Origin: Enterocloster aldenensis
GTDB lineage: Bacteria; Bacillota; Clostridia; Lachnospirales; Lachnospiraceae
DNA length: 51,692 nt
Assembly (NCBI RefSeq): GCF_003434055.1
Contig: NZ_QVEX01000026.1
Location: 1-51,692, forward strand
Direction of reading: 5' to 3'
Under the pieces are notes generated by a model. That model searched no databases. It was given only the letters and a program-made list of their open reading frames with translations, and was not told the origin of the DNA. Shown here piece after piece: positions 41,926 through 49,871 of this stretch. A program made the translations under genes and the position numbers. Numbering within the stretch: the first letter of the stretch is position 1; each line of letters starts with the position of its first letter.

Positions 41926-42683
41926 AGCCGGACCGGTATCCCCCGGCCGGCCAGATATTCCTTAAGATCCCTTATCTCCAGCTCCTTATAATGGAACAGG
42001 GATGCCGCAAGGGCAGCGTCCGCCTTCCCCTTTGTAAGGGCATCATAAAAATGCTCCTTTGTACCTGCCCCGCCTGATGCAATGACAGGCACTGAGACAT
42101 TTTCCGCGATTAGGGATGTGAGTACGTTATCATACCCGGCCTTGGTCCCATCACAGTCCATGCTGGTAAGGAGGATTTCCCCTGCTCCCATCCGGTCGGC
42201 CTTCATGGCCCATTCCACGGCGTCAATGCCCACATCCACACGGCCTCCGTGCTTGAAAATGTTCCATCCCGACCCGTCCGGCCTGCGCCTGGCATCAATG
42301 GCCACCACCACGCACTGCCGCCCGAACTTATCCGCCGCATCACTGATAAGACGCGGGTTATCAATGGCGGAAGAATTAATGGAAATCTTATCAGCGCCTT
42401 CCCGCAAAAGCATGCGGAAATCTTCCACCGTGCGGATTCCTCCGCCCACGGTAAATGGGATGAACACGGTTTCCGCCACCTTGCGCACCATATCCGCCAC
42501 CGTGTTCCGGTTGTCCGATGAAGCAGTAATATCCAGGAATACCAGTTCGTCCGCGCCGGCCTTATCATAGGCGGCCCCTATCTCCACCGGGTCCCCTGCA
42601 TCCCGCAGGTTCACAAAGTTCACACCCTTTACAACACGCCCCTTATTCACATCCAGGCATGGAATGATTCTTTTTGTAAACAT
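41922..42683 (-). CDS. hisF: Imidazole glycerol phosphate synthase, cyclase subunit
   Basis: A complete 253-residue (beta-alpha)8 cyclase subunit that turns PRFAR and ammonia into imidazole glycerol phosphate and AICAR. Typical segments are the N-terminal [17 protein letters not shown] (with the first catalytic Asp), [31 protein letters not shown] (second catalytic Asp) and [15 protein letters not shown]. It follows hisH by nine bases, as a two-gene operon. The rest of the histidine genes are not in this window. TAGGAGAGG precedes the ATG. Confidence 0.96.
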   Translation of the reverse strand: MFTKRIIPCLDVNKGRVVKGVNFVNLRDAGDPVEIGAAYDKAGADELVFLDITASSDNRNTVADMVRKVAETVFIPFTVGGGIRTVEDFRMLLREGADKISINSSAIDNPRLISDAADKFGRQCVVVAIDARRRPDGSGWNIFKHGGRVDVGIDAVEWAMKADRMGAGEILLTSMDCDGTKAGYDNVLTSLIAENVSVPVIASGGAGTKEHFYDALTKGKADAALAASLFHYKELEIRDLKEYLAGRGIPVRL

Positions 42684-42692
42684 AGCCCTCTC

Positions 42693-43298
42693 CTACAGTT
42701 CAATGAAATTTTTCAGTATGGCAAGCCCCACCTGGCTGCTTTTTTCCGGATGGAACTGGCAGGCAAATACATTGTCCCGCTCAACCGCGGCGTGTATATG
42801 GGTGCTGTATTCCGTGGAAGCCGCCACAATGTCTTCCTCCCCTGCCTTCAGATAATAGGAATGTACAAAGTATACATACGCCCCATTCCCAATCCCCTTA
42901 AACAGCCTGGACCGGGGCTTTATGTCCAGGGAATTCCATCCCATATGGGGAATCTTAAGCCCCGGGCAGTCCGGTATTTTAAGGATACGGCCAGGAAGGA
43001 TATCAAGCCCTTCCACTCCCGGGCTTTCCTCACTGCTTCCAAACAAAAGCTGTTGTCCCAGGCAGATTCCTAAAAAGGGGGACCCTTTTTCCACTGTGTC
43101 ATGAATCACATCCACCAGGCCGTACTGGCGCAGGCGTCCCATGGCATCGCCAAACGAACCCACCCCCGGCAGGATGACCTTGTCCGCATCCAGTATGGTC
43201 TCCCCATCCCTTGTGATGACCGGCGCCTCTCCCAGGGATATCAGTGCTTTCTCTACGCTGCGCAGGTTGCCTGCGTCATAATCAATTATAGCAATCAT
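42693..43298 (-). CDS. hisH: Imidazole glycerol phosphate synthase, glutamine amidotransferase subunit
   Basis: ATG 43298 is the proper start (IAIIDYDAGNLRSVEKAL, AGGAG upstream); the frame extends further without support. The 201-residue class I amidotransferase supplies ammonia to HisF. The nucleophile Cys is in FLGICLGQQLLFG, and the His-Glu pair is in ACQFHPEKSSQVG. It is the first gene of the hisH-hisF pair. Confidence 0.96.
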   Translation of the reverse strand: MIAIIDYDAGNLRSVEKALISLGEAPVITRDGETILDADKVILPGVGSFGDAMGRLRQYGLVDVIHDTVEKGSPFLGICLGQQLLFGSSEESPGVEGLDILPGRILKIPDCPGLKIPHMGWNSLDIKPRSRLFKGIGNGAYVYFVHSYYLKAGEEDIVAASTEYSTHIHAAVERDNVFACQFHPEKSSQVGLAILKNFIEL

Positions 43299-43374
43299 AT
43301 CATTAACCTCGCTCCTATGGTTTAACATTTTAGCATGGTAACGTAATAAAGGCAATATTTTTTTAATATGTTTC

Positions 43375-44049
43375 TTAAATTCCTGCTAAATCACGGATAA
43401 AGTCCACGGAATTGCAGCGGACGCCATATGCACGTTCCCGGACTTCCCCCGGTATCTGGTAAAAGCTTTCATGAATCCTGAAAAACCTGGACTTCTGGTT
43501 GAAAAATGCAATCTTCTCAAAGGGCCATCTCATGACCGTGGGCGTCCCGAACCCTTCCCCCAGTTCCAGTATCACAAGGGCCCGGTTCAATGTGCCTGTC
43601 TGCCATTTCTTGTAAGCTTCCCAGCGGGGCAGGTATCCCTCTTCTATATAATTGCCCGAATCCAGGGTGTTGCCGGTAAGGGGCCGGCCGCAATGAGGGC
43701 AGATGTCATCCGGTATTTCCCCTTCCTCCCATATGTCCTTGGTACAGGCGTCCGGGCACTGCCGCCAGTGGATGTTGCCGCAGGGCGCCACCATCCGGCC
43801 CGGATCAAAGTCCGTTTCATGGACAGCTGCGTCCGTCAGGGTGGTAACCACATAGTAATCCTTATCCTTTACAAGGGCGTATAAGGCATCATACGCTTCT
43901 TTCAGCCCGGCCTGGGCCCTGTCCTTAAGGCTCCGTTCCCTTATGTCCCTGCCGTCATCCCCCAGTTTCCACTCACCGCCGATACCGATCAATACCTTTT
44001 CAGCGCCCGAAAGGGCATCTGTCAGCTCCTGTTTTATATCTTCCATCAT
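43375..44049 (-). CDS. Sir2-like NAD-dependent deacetylase family protein with Cys/His zinc cluster
   Basis: ATG 44049 was chosen; an upstream TTG (44115) has no ribosome site and the spacing here is imperfect. The 224-residue protein resembles Sir2-type proteins of Lachnospiraceae. It has the Rossmann-like IGIGGEWKLG and DYYVVTTLTDAAVHETDF, and then CGNIHWRQC, a Cys/His-rich segment (C90, H94, C98, C102, C117, C120, the last in CPHCGRP). Its C-terminal Rossmann parts are ALVILELGEGFGTPTV and KIAFFNQK. Classical sirtuin HG and NID motifs are not clear, so the activity (deacetylase, ADP-ribosyl or lyase) is open. Confidence 0.72.
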   Translation of the reverse strand: MMEDIKQELTDALSGAEKVLIGIGGEWKLGDDGRDIRERSLKDRAQAGLKEAYDALYALVKDKDYYVVTTLTDAAVHETDFDPGRMVAPCGNIHWRQCPDACTKDIWEEGEIPDDICPHCGRPLTGNTLDSGNYIEEGYLPRWEAYKKWQTGTLNRALVILELGEGFGTPTVMRWPFEKIAFFNQKSRFFRIHESFYQIPGEVRERAYGVRCNSVDFIRDLAGI

Positions 44050-44215
44050 ACGTGCATCACTTTCTTTCCTGCTTTTTATGCAAACCATCATACCATAAAC
44101 ACGTACATTGTTCAACGCCGGTAAATGAAGGAAATCCGCAGCAGGGAAATCTGCACATCCGGTTGCATTTTCCTGTTCCGTGCATTAAAATATAATGGAC
44201 TAAAAAACAGACTGA

Positions 44216-44260
44216 TGCCCCATCCGGCACTGCCGCTATGGTTCCTGGCCGGATGGTGCA
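44216..44260 (+). other. Stem-loop in the leader of the ABC-class ATPase gene
   Basis: Arms TGCCCCATCCGGC and GCCGGATGGTGCA (12 of 13 paired) with a 19-base loop lie 60 bases before the start codon. No T-run follows. It could be a leader hairpin. The rest of the gap from 44050 shows nothing more. Confidence 0.55.
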
Positions 44261-44320
44261 TTCAATATGAAAGCAGCCGCAGGCACAGCCATGAATCTGC
44301 GGACCAAGAGGTGAACATAA

Positions 44321-46177
44321 ATGACGAAATCAGCACCAGATTTAAGAAAGCTTTTAGAGTCCATTGACCGGAGAAGCTATCCGGCCTACAAGGATGCCAG
44401 GGGATCTTATGACTTCAGCGACTATGTCCTGACCATTGACCATGTGCAGGGGGACCCTTTTGCCTCCCCTTCCAAACTAAGCATCTTCATTCCGCACCAG
44501 AAGGCGGGATATCCATCGGATTCCTTTGATACGCCCTGGAAGCAGACAGCCCTTGAGGATTATCTGGTAAGGCAGTTCTACCAGGAGATTGCAAAATATA
44601 ATTTTAAGGCAAAGGGCTCCGGCAAAAGCGGGCTTATCGCCACCAGCCATCCGGGCCCCGAGGTCTTAAGCCGCACTGCCTGCGAGTGCAGTGCCAAGGG
44701 AATAACCGTACGCTTTGAATGCGGTTTCCCGGCTAACGGGAGGACCATTAATTCAGGCGAACTCATTAAAATACTCTTTGACTTCCTTCCCAGGTGTGCC
44801 AAAAGCGTACTTTACTTTAAGAACCGCAGGCCCGGCGAGGTACAGGCAGTCATTGACCTGGCCGAGGACCAGCAGTTCATCCGCGGGGAGCTTGGGCGGC
44901 TGAACCTGGTGTCCTTTGTGGCCGACCAGGCCATCCTGCCCAGGGAAAGCGGGATTTCCAGCCGTCCCATGAAGGGAAGCGTGCCCTTTGTATCCCCCCA
45001 GTCCATGCGCGTCAAACTGAACCTTCCCCATCACGGCCCCATTACAGGCATGGGGCTCAAGCGCGGCATCACCCTGATTGTGGGCGGCGGTTATCACGGC
45101 AAGTCCACACTGCTCAAGGCCCTGGAGTCCGGGGTTTACAACCACATTGCAGGGGATGGACGGGAATATGTCATCACGGACAGCACTGCCATGAAACTGC
45201 GGGCCGAGGACGGACGCAGCATCCGCAACACGGATATTTCCCTGTTCATCAATGACCTGCCCAACAAAAAGGACACACGGTGCTTTACCACCGAGGACGC
45301 CAGCGGAAGCACGTCCCAGGCAGCTGCTGTCATTGAGGGCATGGAGGCTGGCAGCCGTGTCTTCCTGATTGACGAGGACACCTCCGCCACCAACTTCATG
45401 GTGCGGGATGACCTGATGCAGAAAATCATCAGCCGTTCCAAGGAACCCATTACCCCGTTCATTGAGCGGGCCAGGGATCTGTACGAAAAATCGGACATAT
45501 CCACGGTCATGGTTGCAGGCAGTTCCGGCGCCTATTTCTATATTGCGGACACCATCCTTCAGATGGACTGCTACGAGCCATATGACATCACAGACAAGAC
45601 AAAGGCATTCTGCGCGTCCTACGGCGCAGAACCCATCACCTGCGCACCCGGATTCTCCATTCCCCAGAAAGGGCGGAAGCTTTTCACAGGAAGCAATGGG
45701 AATGCGGCCGCGGTCCGCAGCGAATCCACTGGCCGGGACGGTTCCTCCTATAGCCGGGGGGATTCTTCCTATGGCCGGGAGGAGTCATCCAATGGCCGGG
45801 GAGCTTCTTCCTACGGCCGGGGGCGGGGCGGACAGCGCGGACACGGCCCGTCCGACTCCGGGGGACGCGACGGACGCATCAAGGTAAAGGTCTATGGAAA
45901 GGATTCCCTTCAGGTAGGCAGGTCACCGGTTGACCTGCGATTCGTGGAACAGCTCATCGACCCGGAGCAGACCAATGCCCTTGCCCAGATACTCCGGTAC
46001 TGTGTGGAGCACCAACTTCTGGAACGCTATACGGTTGCCGACACGGTTGCGCTTGTGCAGAAGGAAATAACAAAGGGCGGCCTGAGTGCAATCAGCGATT
46101 CCTCCTATGCTGCCATGGGATTATGCATGCCCAGGGTACAGGAGATATTTGCCTGCATGAACCGTTACAGAGGATAA
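44321..46177 (+). CDS. ABC-class ATPase domain protein (PF09818-like) with RG-rich stretch
   Basis: A 618-residue cytosolic protein of the predicted ABC-class ATPase family. Walker A is GGGYHGKSTLLKALESG (about residue 252) and Walker B-like is RVFLIDEDTSATNFMVRD (about 345). No membrane domain or permease is next to it. Residues about 468-512 are an insert of serine/arginine/glycine units (SYSRGDSSYGREESS, YGRGRGGQRGHG), resembling RNA-binding RGG tracts. The ends of the protein (DLRFVEQLIDPEQTNALAQI) are typical. Function is unknown in the family. AGAGGTG precedes the ATG. Confidence 0.88.
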   Translation: MTKSAPDLRKLLESIDRRSYPAYKDARGSYDFSDYVLTIDHVQGDPFASPSKLSIFIPHQKAGYPSDSFDTPWKQTALEDYLVRQFYQEIAKYNFKAKGSGKSGLIATSHPGPEVLSRTACECSAKGITVRFECGFPANGRTINSGELIKILFDFLPRCAKSVLYFKNRRPGEVQAVIDLAEDQQFIRGELGRLNLVSFVADQAILPRESGISSRPMKGSVPFVSPQSMRVKLNLPHHGPITGMGLKRGITLIVGGGYHGKSTLLKALESGVYNHIAGDGREYVITDSTAMKLRAEDGRSIRNTDISLFINDLPNKKDTRCFTTEDASGSTSQAAAVIEGMEAGSRVFLIDEDTSATNFMVRDDLMQKIISRSKEPITPFIERARDLYEKSDISTVMVAGSSGAYFYIADTILQMDCYEPYDITDKTKAFCASYGAEPITCAPGFSIPQKGRKLFTGSNGNAAAVRSESTGRDGSSYSRGDSSYGREESSNGRGASSYGRGRGGQRGHGPSDSGGRDGRIKVKVYGKDSLQVGRSPVDLRFVEQLIDPEQTNALAQILRYCVEHQLLERYTVADTVALVQKEITKGGLSAISDSSYAAMGLCMPRVQEIFACMNRYRG

Positions 46178-46189
46178 ATAAAAAGTGAA

Positions 46190-46232
46190 TAGCAGGGGCT
46201 GAGCAGCATGATTAAAATGCCGCGCAGCCCCT
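46190..46232. terminator. Hairpin between convergent ABC-ATPase and aldo/keto reductase genes
   Basis: CAGGGGCTG and CAGCCCCTG arms enclose a 23-base loop with partial inner pairing, followed on the plus strand by TTCCTATTT. A weak but plausible shared terminator. Confidence 0.6.
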
Positions 46233-46266
46233 GTTCCTATTTCTCTATTAAACTTCCACTACGCCA

Positions 46267-47289
46267 TTAATATTCTTTCCCATCCAATATCTCAAGGTAA
46301 TCCTTCAGATTCTTCTCAAGCAAAGACGGCGTATCCAGCCCATACGGACATTTTCCCTTGCACTGTCCGCAGTGAAGGCACTGCTCAATCAGCTTCATCT
46401 GCGCCTGGGCCTCGGGGGTAAGCTGGGCCTGGGACGGGGCGCGGCGGATCATCAGGGACATCCTGGCGCTGTTGCAGATGTCAATCCCTACCGGACACGG
46501 CATACAGTATCCGCAGCCGCGGCAGAATTCGCCCTGGAGCTGTTCCCTGTCGCGGGCAATCAGTTCTTCCAGTTCCTTTGTCATCACCGGCGGCTCCTGG
46601 ACATAGGATAGGAACTCGTCCAGTTCCTTCTCCCTCTGGACCCCCCAGATTGGAAGCACATTGTCAAACTTTGCCAGATATACATAGGCTGCCCGGGAAT
46701 TATTAATCAGGCCGCCGGATAATGCCTTCATTGCAATGAAGCCCATGTTGGCTTCCCTGCATCTGCTTACCAGTTCCAGGTCCTTATCCGTTGCCAGATA
46801 ACAGAACGGGAACTGCAGTGTCTCATAAAGCCCGGAATCAATGGCTTCATTGGCAACAGCCAGCCTGTGGTTCGTGATGCCGATATGCCTTACCTTGCCC
46901 TGAGCCTTGGCCTCCAGGATTGCTTCGTAAAGCCCGGTCCCATCGCCTGGCTTTGGGCAGAAGGATGGATTGTGGAACTGATAAAGATCTATGTAATCTG
47001 TCCTGAGATATTCCAGGGAGGTCCCTAAATCCTCCCAGAATTCCTCCACGGTCCCAGCCATGGTCTTGGTGGCTATCAAGACCTTGTCCCGGATTCCTTC
47101 CAGCGCCATCCCCACTTTCTTCTCACTGTCCGTATAACACCGGGCCGTGTCAAAAAATGTGATTCCTCCTTCATACGCTTTTCTTACCAGATATACGGCG
47201 TCCTCATCCGATATACGCTGGATTGGAAGGGCGCCGAAACCATTCTTATTCACAGTCATGCCAGTGCTTCCCAGAGTCACTTCCACCAT
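46267..47289 (-). CDS. Aldo/keto reductase with two [4Fe-4S] clusters
   Basis: ATG 47289, eight bases after GGAGG, gives 340 residues. The aldo/keto reductase barrel (about 1-240) carries the tetrad regions FDTARCYTDSE (Asp, Tyr), VLIATKTM (Lys) and LYQFHNPSF (His). Two ferredoxin-like motifs follow: CRGCGYCMPCPVGIDICN and CLHCGQCKGKCPYG. Such fusion enzymes are common in anaerobic gut Firmicutes and are thought to use electrons from the clusters or act on unusual carbonyls; the substrate is unknown. It is a single gene, with its own start region. Confidence 0.92.
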   Translation of the reverse strand: MVEVTLGSTGMTVNKNGFGALPIQRISDEDAVYLVRKAYEGGITFFDTARCYTDSEKKVGMALEGIRDKVLIATKTMAGTVEEFWEDLGTSLEYLRTDYIDLYQFHNPSFCPKPGDGTGLYEAILEAKAQGKVRHIGITNHRLAVANEAIDSGLYETLQFPFCYLATDKDLELVSRCREANMGFIAMKALSGGLINNSRAAYVYLAKFDNVLPIWGVQREKELDEFLSYVQEPPVMTKELEELIARDREQLQGEFCRGCGYCMPCPVGIDICNSARMSLMIRRAPSQAQLTPEAQAQMKLIEQCLHCGQCKGKCPYGLDTPSLLEKNLKDYLEILDGKEY

Positions 47290-47354
47290 CTTTTGTACCT
47301 CCACTTGAGATTTTTTATTTATTTTATCATAAAAATCCCGGGCTGTACACCATG

Positions 47355-47600
47355 TCAGGCACTCAGGCTGTCACCTGTTCCGGATGAAAGCATTTCCTTC
47401 AGGTCTCCCATGGTCATGTCACGTTCCCGCAGCATTTCGTTGACAACTTTAAACTCCTCCAATTGAATCTGTTCTTCCAGATATGTTTCCTTTTCCCTCA
47501 TTGTCTCCAGACAGTTCTCATACTGTGCAATGGTTGCCTGCACCTCAGCCAGTTCTCCCTGCAGTTTTTCAATTGGTGTTTTTCTTACTCCCCGTGCCAT
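47355..47600 (-). CDS. Small coiled-coil protein of unknown function
   Basis: ATG 47600 with AAGGAG nine bases upstream is preferred to the ORF's outer starts. The 81-residue product (ARGVRKTPIEKLQGELAEVQ, then heptads to LEEQIQLEEFKVVNEML) is a charged coiled-coil ending in a small helix (MTMGDLKEMLSS). It resembles the short DUF4315-type or FliJ-like coils common in Lachnospiraceae, for which no function is set. No membrane segment. Confidence 0.7.
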   Translation of the reverse strand: MARGVRKTPIEKLQGELAEVQATIAQYENCLETMREKETYLEEQIQLEEFKVVNEMLRERDMTMGDLKEMLSSGTGDSLSA

Positions 47601-47744
47601 AGCGATGCGCTCCTTTTCTCTGATTTTATTATTAAGGCCGTAATTCCAATCTTTAAGCCCATTTATTACCAGTATATGTAGGCTTATCCAAAAATATACG
47701 GCGTTTTTCAAATCCTTCCATGAGTCTTCACGTATGCATGATGC

Positions 47745-47787
47745 TAGGGCGTGTTTGAAAATTGCTTTCCGTCAGCTGTGTGTCCCA
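47745..47787. repeat. Second copy of the dispersed hairpin repeat
   Basis: The first 19 bases (47745-47763) equal 41882-41900, and the next 24 are clearly related (TTTCCGTCAGCTGTGTGTCCC against TTACCGCCATCTGCACGCCC). The right arm is decayed, so it no longer forms the perfect hairpin of the other copy. Of the 322-base gap from 47601 to 47922, this repeat and the promoter below are all I can support. Confidence 0.7.
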
Positions 47788-47799
47788 CTTTCCGGGGAC

Positions 47800-47828
47800 T
47801 TTACGAATCATCCTGCCTGCGATATACT
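47800..47828 (+). promoter_or_regulatory. Promoter of the thioesterase gene
   Basis: TTTACG (47800-47805), 17 bases, TATACT (47823-47828), about 90 bases before the ATG. It lies just after the dispersed repeat, which may have supplied or altered upstream sequence. Confidence 0.6.
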
Positions 47829-47922
47829 AGAGCGTGTTATATTAATGTGCGCCGCACAGACAGACGGCAGGGCCCAGCCATGAACAGGCCCGCGCCAGAT
47901 ACCACAGAATCAGGAGGTAAGA

Positions 47923-48345
47923 ATGTTAAAAGAGTATGAGCATCATGCCCAATATTATGAGACTGACCAGATGGGATGCGTCCATCACTCCAACTTCATC
48001 CGCTGGATGGAGGAAGCCAGGATAGATATGATGGAACAGATGGGATGCGGATACCGGGCCATGGAAGAGGCCGGGATCATGAGCCCGGTCCTGGAAGTCC
48101 GCTGCCAGTACAGGAACATGGTGCATTTTGACGACCATATCCGTATCCGGGTCAATCTGAAGGCTTACAATGCAATCCGCATGACCCTGGAATATGAAAT
48201 GCGGGATGCCGCAAGCGGCCGGCTGATGGCTTCAGGTGAAAGCAGCCACTGCTTCTTAAACAGACAGGGACGGCCCATATCCTTAAAAAGAATCCATCCC
48301 CAGTGGGATGAGGCCTTTATACGGGCCATGGAACAACTGAAATAA
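47923..48345 (+). CDS. Acyl-CoA thioesterase (4HBT hot-dog family)
   Basis: A 140-residue hot-dog-fold protein of the YbgC/FadM group. The N-terminal motif YYETDQMGCVHHSNFIRWME carries the catalytic Asp15 and nearby His residues. The family usually hydrolyses acyl-CoA or related thioesters; the acyl chain is unknown. AGGAGGTAAG precedes the ATG. It is followed by the lipoprotein MBL gene with a 26-base gap, so they may be co-transcribed, though the functions look unrelated. Confidence 0.9.
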   Translation: MLKEYEHHAQYYETDQMGCVHHSNFIRWMEEARIDMMEQMGCGYRAMEEAGIMSPVLEVRCQYRNMVHFDDHIRIRVNLKAYNAIRMTLEYEMRDAASGRLMASGESSHCFLNRQGRPISLKRIHPQWDEAFIRAMEQLK

Positions 48346-48371
48346 AAACCCACAGAAAGGCTGACTTTAAA

Positions 48372-49448
48372 ATGACCCGACACAATCATATCCGATTATT
48401 GATAATTAGCATATTCACGATGATTGCCGTACTGACCGGCGGCTGTTCCTCCTCCCCATCCCCAATCCCTCCGTCCGCACCCCAAAGCGGAACCGGGCAG
48501 GGGCTTACGGTGCATTACATTGACGTGGGCCAGGGCGACAGCATACTGGCAGGGTCAGACGGACATTATATGCTCATTGATGCAGGTGAAAATGACCAGG
48601 CGGACACTGTGGTTTCCTATCTGAAACAGGCCGGCGTCACCTCCCTTGACTATGTGATCGGCACCCATCCCCACTCTGACCACATAGGCGGCCTGGACAA
48701 GGTCATTGATGAGTTTACCGTGGGCAAGGTCATACTTCCCCCGGTGGAACATACCACGCGTACCTTTGAGGATGTACTGAACGCAGTCTCCAACAAGGGG
48801 CTTAAAATCACCAAACCGGTTCCGGGCAGCACCTATACCCTTGGCAGCGCATCCTTCACCATTGTGGCGCCGGTAAAGGACTATGGCAATGATTTAAATA
48901 ACTGGTCCGTGGGAATCCGGCTTACCTATGGCAGCAACAGCTTCCTCATGTGCGGGGACGCTGAATCCCAGGCCGAATCCGATATGCTGGAAAGGGGCAT
49001 GCCCCTGAAGGCAGATGTGCTGAAGGCAGGCCATCACGGAAGCAGCACCTCCACCAGCAGCGTTTTCCTGAAGGCAGTTTCCCCTTCTTATGTGGTAATC
49101 CAGTGCGGAAAGGACAATTCCTACGGACACCCCCATAAGGAGACCATGGAAAAACTGGAAAAGGCCGGATGCCAGGTATTGCGCACGGATGAATACGGCA
49201 CCATCACGGCCTCCAGCGACGGGACCCAAATCACCTGGAATGTTTCCGGCACAAAGGATGCCGCCGGTGCCCAGCCTTTCCAGTCCCCGCAGTCCACTTA
49301 CATACTCAACACCAGCTCCAGGAAATTCCACCTGCCTGACTGCCCTTCCCTGGAACAGATGAAGGACAGGAACCGGAAGGAGTTTTCCGGCACAAGGGAT
49401 GAGCTTATCAGTGAGGGATACGCGCCCTGCGGGCAATGCAGGCCGTAA
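48372..49448 (+). CDS. ComEC/Rec2-like secreted metallo-beta-lactamase-fold hydrolase
   Basis: A 358-residue protein with a lipoprotein-like signal (MIAVLTGGCSSSP; the -3 residue is not canonical). The MBL domain (about 45-290) starts VHYIDVGQGDSIL and contains THPHSDHIGG (H100, H102, D104, H105). The pattern is that of the ComEC C-terminal nuclease-like domain, but the protein has no ComEC membrane channel. The C-terminal 50 residues (KFHLPDCPSLEQMK, APCGQCRP) form a small Cys/His domain seen in secreted MBL/nuclease proteins. Hydrolysis of DNA or other phosphoesters outside the membrane is inferred. Confidence 0.87.
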   Translation: MTRHNHIRLLIISIFTMIAVLTGGCSSSPSPIPPSAPQSGTGQGLTVHYIDVGQGDSILAGSDGHYMLIDAGENDQADTVVSYLKQAGVTSLDYVIGTHPHSDHIGGLDKVIDEFTVGKVILPPVEHTTRTFEDVLNAVSNKGLKITKPVPGSTYTLGSASFTIVAPVKDYGNDLNNWSVGIRLTYGSNSFLMCGDAESQAESDMLERGMPLKADVLKAGHHGSSTSTSSVFLKAVSPSYVVIQCGKDNSYGHPHKETMEKLEKAGCQVLRTDEYGTITASSDGTQITWNVSGTKDAAGAQPFQSPQSTYILNTSSRKFHLPDCPSLEQMKDRNRKEFSGTRDELISEGYAPCGQCRP

Positions 49449-49449
49449 A

Positions 49450-49553
49450 TGCAACCCATGGATGCAACCCATAAATACAGCCCGTGATTGCAACCCATAA
49501 ATGCAGCTCGTAATTGCAACCCATAAATACAGCCCATAAATACAACCCATAAT
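49450..49553. repeat. Eight 13-bp tandem repeats between the MBL and DUF3006 genes
   Basis: Eight units fit TGCAACCCATAAA or the variant TACAGCCCATAAA with an exact 13-base period. The first begins two bases after the MBL stop codon and the last ends eight bases before the DUF3006 ribosome site. The array is in the operon-internal gap and non-coding, and there are no spacers, so it is not a CRISPR. It is likely a VNTR or a weak regulatory array. Confidence 0.92.
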
Positions 49554-49573
49554 CATTGCAACAGGAGGTTTAC

Positions 49574-49786
49574 ATGAAATACATCATCGACCGGCTGGAA
49601 GAAGGTCTGGCCATATGTGAAAACGAACAGAAGGAAATGATATCCATCCCCCTGGCCCAATTGCCAAAAGCCATAAAAGAAGGGGATATGATCTATGAAG
49701 CGGAAGGTATCTATTCCATTGATAAGGAAGGCACTGAGGAACGGCGCAGGAACATGCACAATAAGCTCATGGGTTTATTTGAATAG
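49574..49786 (+). CDS. DUF3006 domain protein
   Basis: ATG 49574 with AGGAGGTTTAC upstream. The 70-residue protein (KYIIDRLEEGLAICENEQKE, PLAQLPKAIKEGDMIY) matches DUF3006. In Firmicutes this small protein is commonly next to a ComEC-like MBL hydrolase, exactly as here, which suggests joint expression and perhaps an accessory or immunity-like role. The 13-bp repeat array lies between the two genes. Function is unknown. Confidence 0.85.
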   Translation: MKYIIDRLEEGLAICENEQKEMISIPLAQLPKAIKEGDMIYEAEGIYSIDKEGTEERRRNMHNKLMGLFE

Positions 49787-49871
49787 TTTTTTATTTTTAG
49801 CCCTTGCACCTTTTTCCCATTAATGATACCATAAGAAACATATGTAAATGGATAATTGGAGGATTATTTAG

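Noticed and set aside
49450..49553. CRISPR-like array
   Set aside because: Units are 13 bp and contiguous with no spacers, and no cas gene is in the window.
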